Program-made: the position numbers and the translations under genes
Notes under the pieces: model-generated
The model's input: the letters and a program-made list of their open reading frames with translations, nothing else
What the model was told of the DNA's origin: nothing
The model's database searches: none
Assembly (NCBI GenBank): GCA_014526335.1
Contig: JACTAT010000280.1
Coordinates: forward strand, 1-64,000
DNA: 64,000 nucleotides
Source of the DNA: Chrysaora quinquecirrha
Taxonomy: Eukaryota > Cnidaria > Scyphozoa > Semaeostomeae > Pelagiidae
Direction: 5' to 3'
Shown here: positions 52,501 to 58,500 of the stretch, piece by piece
How positions within the stretch are numbered: the stretch's first letter is position 1
Layout: each line of letters opens with the position of its first letter

Positions 52501-55500
52501 ACTTGATGACCCAGATCATGCAGAAAACAACAGAAAGGGATTATTTTCAAATCATTGGCAAAGAAAGATCTTGCTTCGATGCGCAGGGTTTTGGGAATCT
52601 GTCCACATCAAAACCAAAGGCCGGCTTTGTATACACAAGAGAAGTTCGTTTTCTCACGAAGACTCTACATACAGCTAATTCTATTGGTCTACCCGCTGTA
52701 TCCCGATGTTAAACACAATGTCAATCCAGCTTCACCTTCTGATTGGTGCATGTTGATCCGTATCTGGGTTTTTATTCCTCCTAATTCCGTTGTTCAGTCT
52801 ATTTCTTTAGTTTATAATCTGAGGAGGAGGAGTGCCAGATGATATAACCTTTTAAGTATGCCCAAAGATATTACCAATTTTCTTCGCAATTTTTTAGTCA
52901 GATTTTGTTACTCTTTAGCACAGGTTGGGGGTTAGTTCCCTATTATGTCTTTAGTGGCTGCGCTTTTGAATTCTTTTGCAAGAAACTGCATTGCCAATCG
53001 ATTTTTTCTTGCGCTGATCAAAATTCATCTACTGCAGACCGAGTTTTGGTTTAACATGATCAGTATTTGACTTCTAAACAAGTTAGCTGAATATTATTTT
53101 CATCTCCGTAGGAATGAAGAAAAGGCAGACCAACTTTTGTCAAAGGAAAGAGTCGTGACGAGGCAAAAAACAAAGTATGAAAAATTTTTATATTATAATC
53201 CCGGGGTAAAATGACTCACAGTACTGTATGGATGGATAGGAATGAGCCGCCATATTTTACAGACCCTCCAACTTGTAATGTAGAAACACACCCCATACTA
53301 TGAGTAATAATAAGCGGAATAAAAGAGTAAAAATCTGAGCTCACAGTACAATTCAAAATCAATAATTTTAAGGCTTGACAGTCAATAAACCATTTTATCT
53401 AAGATCCTCCTTTTTTGAATTTACGAACCTTTCTTAAAAAACAATTTGACTTCAGCGTCGAATTCGTATTCAGCATCTAAGGTTTAGACTTGACTTAGGC
53501 AAATTTTCGTGCCTCTGGTCGTCAGGATTTTGACTTAGTAGTGAAGATAAGTTTTGAAGATTAATAAGCGATGACTATAAGAAATCGCTCTGGGTGAATT
53601 TTTACACTCTCAGTCACTTTAAACGGTGAAATCCCTTAGAAGTTTCGATATTTTCAGCACTATTAAATCAACGACATGAAGACTAGAGGCATTAGAATTT
53701 GTCTACTGAAACTAAAATGCTAAATCCGAAGTTTTTGTAGCAAGATATTTTGGACAATTTTGAAAATGGAGCTAATCGTTGAAAATGTATATAGAACACA
53801 CCCTAATTTCCATTTTTTCATTAATCTAACTTTTGGCTGCGGCTCTTGACATTTTACTTTTTCATTTCAGGATCGAAGAACTTGAATCTGCGATAATGGA
53901 GCGAGAAAAGGATTTAAGCGAACTGGAAATTAGGTAATAATCTGAAAATAGAGATTTAAAAGTCATTTTCTTAGAGTGTTCAATATTTTCGAACATACTT
54001 GAATGAGATAAATTGCAAAGAAAACAAGATGATTACAAAAACACATAAGAAACAAAATGTGCAAAACTGCTTAATGCACTGGTATTGCAAGATGCTATTA
54101 GATTCCTCTGCTTTTTTATTGGTCTTTTCGCTGAAAACACAACACCAATCCAGCCTTACTTTTTTGATTGGTGCATTTTGATCCGCATCTCGATATAAGT
54201 TCCGTCTTAAGCGAATGTGTCGTTCTGTTCCTGACGTTTATCCACTGAGGCTGGTTGTTCTTAAATTTCTTCTGTTTTCACTCTAAAATGTTCTTTCAGG
54301 GTGCTACTTAAAGCATACCAATGTATACCAGGGTAAATAAAGAATACCAAAAGCAACAAATCAATCATTTAAGAATCAATATTATGCACAGATGCAGTTT
54401 AGCGGAAACCGTTGAAAACGCAATGAAAGCAATGTGCTGTTGATTCGAACGGATAACGTGACGTATACATGGAAAACCCTTAAAATAACCCTAACCCTAA
54501 AACCCTACCTTAACCCTAACCCAAAACACTACCCTAACCTTAACCCTGACCCATAACCCTATCCCTAAGACCCTTCCCTAACCCTAACCCTAAAACCCTA
54601 CTGTAACCCTAACCCAAAACACTACCCTAACCTTAACCCTGACCCATAACCCCTAACCCTTAAACCCTTCCCTAACCCTAACCCTAAAACCCTACCTTAT
54701 CCTAACCCAAAACACTACCCTGACCCATAACCCTATCCCTAAGACCCTTCCCTAACCCTAACCCTAAACCCTACTGTAACCCTAACCCTAGAACCCTACC
54801 CTAAACCCTGAAACCTTTCCCTAACCCTGACCTTAAAGCCCTTCTCAAACCCTAACCCTAAAGCCCTACTCTATTATAACCTTGTTTCCCTGTCAAAGGT
54901 GTCCGTTAAACTACATTCTAGTCCAATATTATTTCAAAAGCAATATTAGATAGTACTAGCTACAATTAGTATGATATGTCTCGTTATAAACATGGAAGAA
55001 TTTTTTTATCAATTAATTGATTGTTCTTTTCGAACGAAATTTTTTATTTAGGATCAGCCATTTGACAATCAGTGATGACAACAAAAGCAAAGCAGCAGAG
55101 ATAATGAAAGAAAAAGACTTTGTTATTAATAATCTACGAAACAGGTGAGTTTTCTTCGTTTAACGGGAACAAATCTGAGTTGATCCTTTCCCAAAAAAGT
55201 CACGAAAGGCGTTTCGTTTCCACAGTTACATTAATCCCTAAAAATTTCAGACACATGATTGACTATTTCGGAAAAATTTCGGACAGAGTGAAGGATACAG
55301 CAAACGAAAGAATCAAACAAAAATTTAGGCTATTTTGAGCAATTACAAAGTGAGAAAAGGTGAATAAGAGGCCTTGATTATATTTATGATGATTATCATT
55401 GAATATCATGTCATATAATGACACAATAAGAAGAGCAAGGAGACCTTGAACACATCAGCGCTTCCATTATTATGATGTTTGAAGACTAACCGCTAAGACT

Positions 55501-58500
55501 AACCATTTGCTTTCACTGTGAAGGATAAAGAGAGGTCTTAATGGGTTCTGGCTTTTATCATATCAAATTTTAAATGACGATAAATCTTCGGACCGACAAA
55601 ATTTCCGGACGTTTAAAAGTTCGGATGGTAAAATTCTCGGATTCAAAATTTGTCCAAAATTTTTACCGTCCGAAATTTTGGAAGTTGATGTACGCATGGA
55701 TTGGGGTCGTATCTTTTTGGTTACGCTAGAAAATCAGAGCCATTTGGATCCGTTCTCCATCCGTTGCCGTGTAAACGCAATGAAATTGTACCTATATCAC
55801 GCCGTAAAGATACGGATCTCTTGGGTCCATATATTTTTCTCTCGTGTAAACGGAATCTTAAGATCTTTTTTTTCATTGTGTTTTTACCTTTTACATTGGG
55901 TCTTTTTTATGATACGCACTTTTCATGAAAATGCCTACATTTTTGTTGAGATTCGATATTATTAAAAATTTTCAATTTTGATTCTGAATATGTTAAATAA
56001 TAAGCAACGGTTTTCATTCATTCACAATACTTGATTCAATGAATTTCTGTCAGAAAACTTTTGAAATGTCAGTAACTTTGAATGCTAATTGAAAGTCAAT
56101 AAAACGGTGAATATTTTCCTGCAAAAATTTTCCTTCATGGAGTTCTTGAGGACGATTGCTTATTGCTTTTGTTATGAGAATATTTTTCTTTAGCCCTTGA
56201 GAGCCGCTGTTTAAGCAAGGTGGGACGGTGGTGCAATATTTCTCGAACTAAGTGACCAAGTGACCGTATTGGTTTCTTTTCGCTGATAATAACCTTTTTA
56301 TTTATTTGCTATTTATTTTTATGTTATTTTTTTAATAACATTGAAATTAATTTTTTCGATAGAATCACAACACTAGAATCAACAGCAGCAAAGAGCGAAG
56401 CCATTTCCCTTCAGTCTACTAAAGAGAAAGATGAAAGAATGGAAAACCTACAGAAAAAGTGATTACATAATTCTTCATCTTGTCTACGCTTTTTTTCTAC
56501 CAGGAACCTTTGGTCTGAGTTGAGGCTTTCCTTAGTTTTCTACAAAATGAGGCTGGAAATTCCTTATACTGTTCCCTTTTGTGAAATATGTTTAAATACT
56601 AATTTTCACAGCAACGTCATTGCTTCGTTTTCTAATTTGAAATATAAATGAAGCCTTTTGAGGAAACACGATAGGAAATATGTTGTTATTCGGTTATTGA
56701 GTTGTATAGACCGTACTTGTTCCTGAAAATGTTACTCTTAGTTTTCATCCGAACCTCGATACTTTTAAATATTCCTCAGATGTTTTGGTATATTCAGCCT
56801 TGAGTTCCTTCAAAAGGTCTTCCTTATAAAAAACGTACTTATCTTAAGACTTTGTAGGCCTTTTCATTACTCAAACTGAGAACATCGACGCGATTTTGGC
56901 ATTATCGTCTCTAATTCTTTAATTTTGTACCCTCTTGTGGGGTTCTGGTTAACATCATACCCATGTCTAGAGAATTTCAGGGCCCGAAACCAACCAAAAT
57001 GGGTGGAACAAAACCGATAAAATAATGCTAAGTACCCCTGCGACACTAAAGGAACTTTTTCAAAATTTCAAATAAAGCAGCTCGAAAATTATGAAGTTGA
57101 GCGGCTGGCTTTTTTCCATACCATTTTCTGTTGTTATACCAAACTATGGTCTATACCATTATCTATATGGTTGCAGGATTAACGAAAGCTCGGCAGAAAA
57201 ACACAAATTGAAGCTTACATTACAAGAAAAAGACGGAATCATCTCAGATTTAGAAAGAAGGTGAGAGTGCTATATTGCTATATTGTTTATATTGCGAAGA
57301 CAACCTGAGACATGTTAAAAGCCTTTTTCGTCTGAAACTCATCAGAATATAACGTCAGAAACGGACAATTGACCAGGGGCGGATTAAATTTTTTGTTATG
57401 TTTTGAGAAGAAATGATCTGTGTGTCGGAGAGGGTAATGAGCATATATATACTGTATATATATATTGATATTGATAATTATAACGACATCCCTTACAAAC
57501 TACGTTTTATAAATTAATGAATATAAAATATAAGTATACAATACTATTAAAAATACTGATGTTCCAGGGAGTCGTTCTTGAGGGAGTTTCAGTTATTTAT
57601 CAGTGCCCATCAGGTGCCTTTTAAGATGTGTTTTGAACAGGCATAGAGATGACAGTTCTCTGACATTAACTGGAATATCGTTCCAAGCCTTAATTGCTGA
57701 GTATTGAAAGTCTTTTTTGCAAAATTCAAGATTTAGCATTGGCTTGCAGACAGAAAATCAACTGGTTGATCCTCTTCAAAATACCCAAAGAAGCTATCAA
57801 GCAACACTTTTCGTAGCCCGCACACTTATATATACTTCAAAGCCTTGAAAATGGCAACAATAAAAAATCAATGCATGAAAAATCGAAAAATACTGTCAGA
57901 AAGAGCTTGTTGAGTTAATTTCGAAATATATGTTATTTTTAAATTTTGGCCGCTCTTCTAATGAGCTATCGATTAGTTAGTTCTGAGTTCCCCTGCAAAT
58001 ATGAAATAGAATCGGTGTCGAAAACGCAATACCAATATTGAATACTTCCTTACTTTTGAAAAACCCAGGACGAAACTTTCTTCACTTTTTGAGGAGCCAA
58101 GCACTACTTTCTTTTTAACAAATTTCTTATCAAAAAACGTGTACTTATCTTTCTCGTTAATTTGTAGGATCGAAGAATTACAACTGACCAAAACAGACAC
58201 TGATAAGATGAATCATATTCTCAATGAGAAAAATAGCCAACTTAAATATCTCCGTGAAAACGTTGAAAGTTATGAGAAAGAGGTTTCACAAATGGAAACA
58301 AGGTAAGCTCAGTAATATTCTTTATATTCTAATTAATCTTTTCTGCTCTGCGAGTTTTTTGTCGCCACCTGTGATCTCAACTATTCACCAAAAGTTGGTC
58401 AGCTTCTATAGAGAACAATTCAATTAAACTCAAGCAGTGAAATAGAATGAGAGTTAAGTTTAGATCAAGTTTTTCAGTCTAGGAGAGCTGCAAGTTCAGG

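Noticed and set aside
54478..54875. Chromosome end
   Set aside because: Degenerate repeats are followed by normal exons 41-45, so it is internal.
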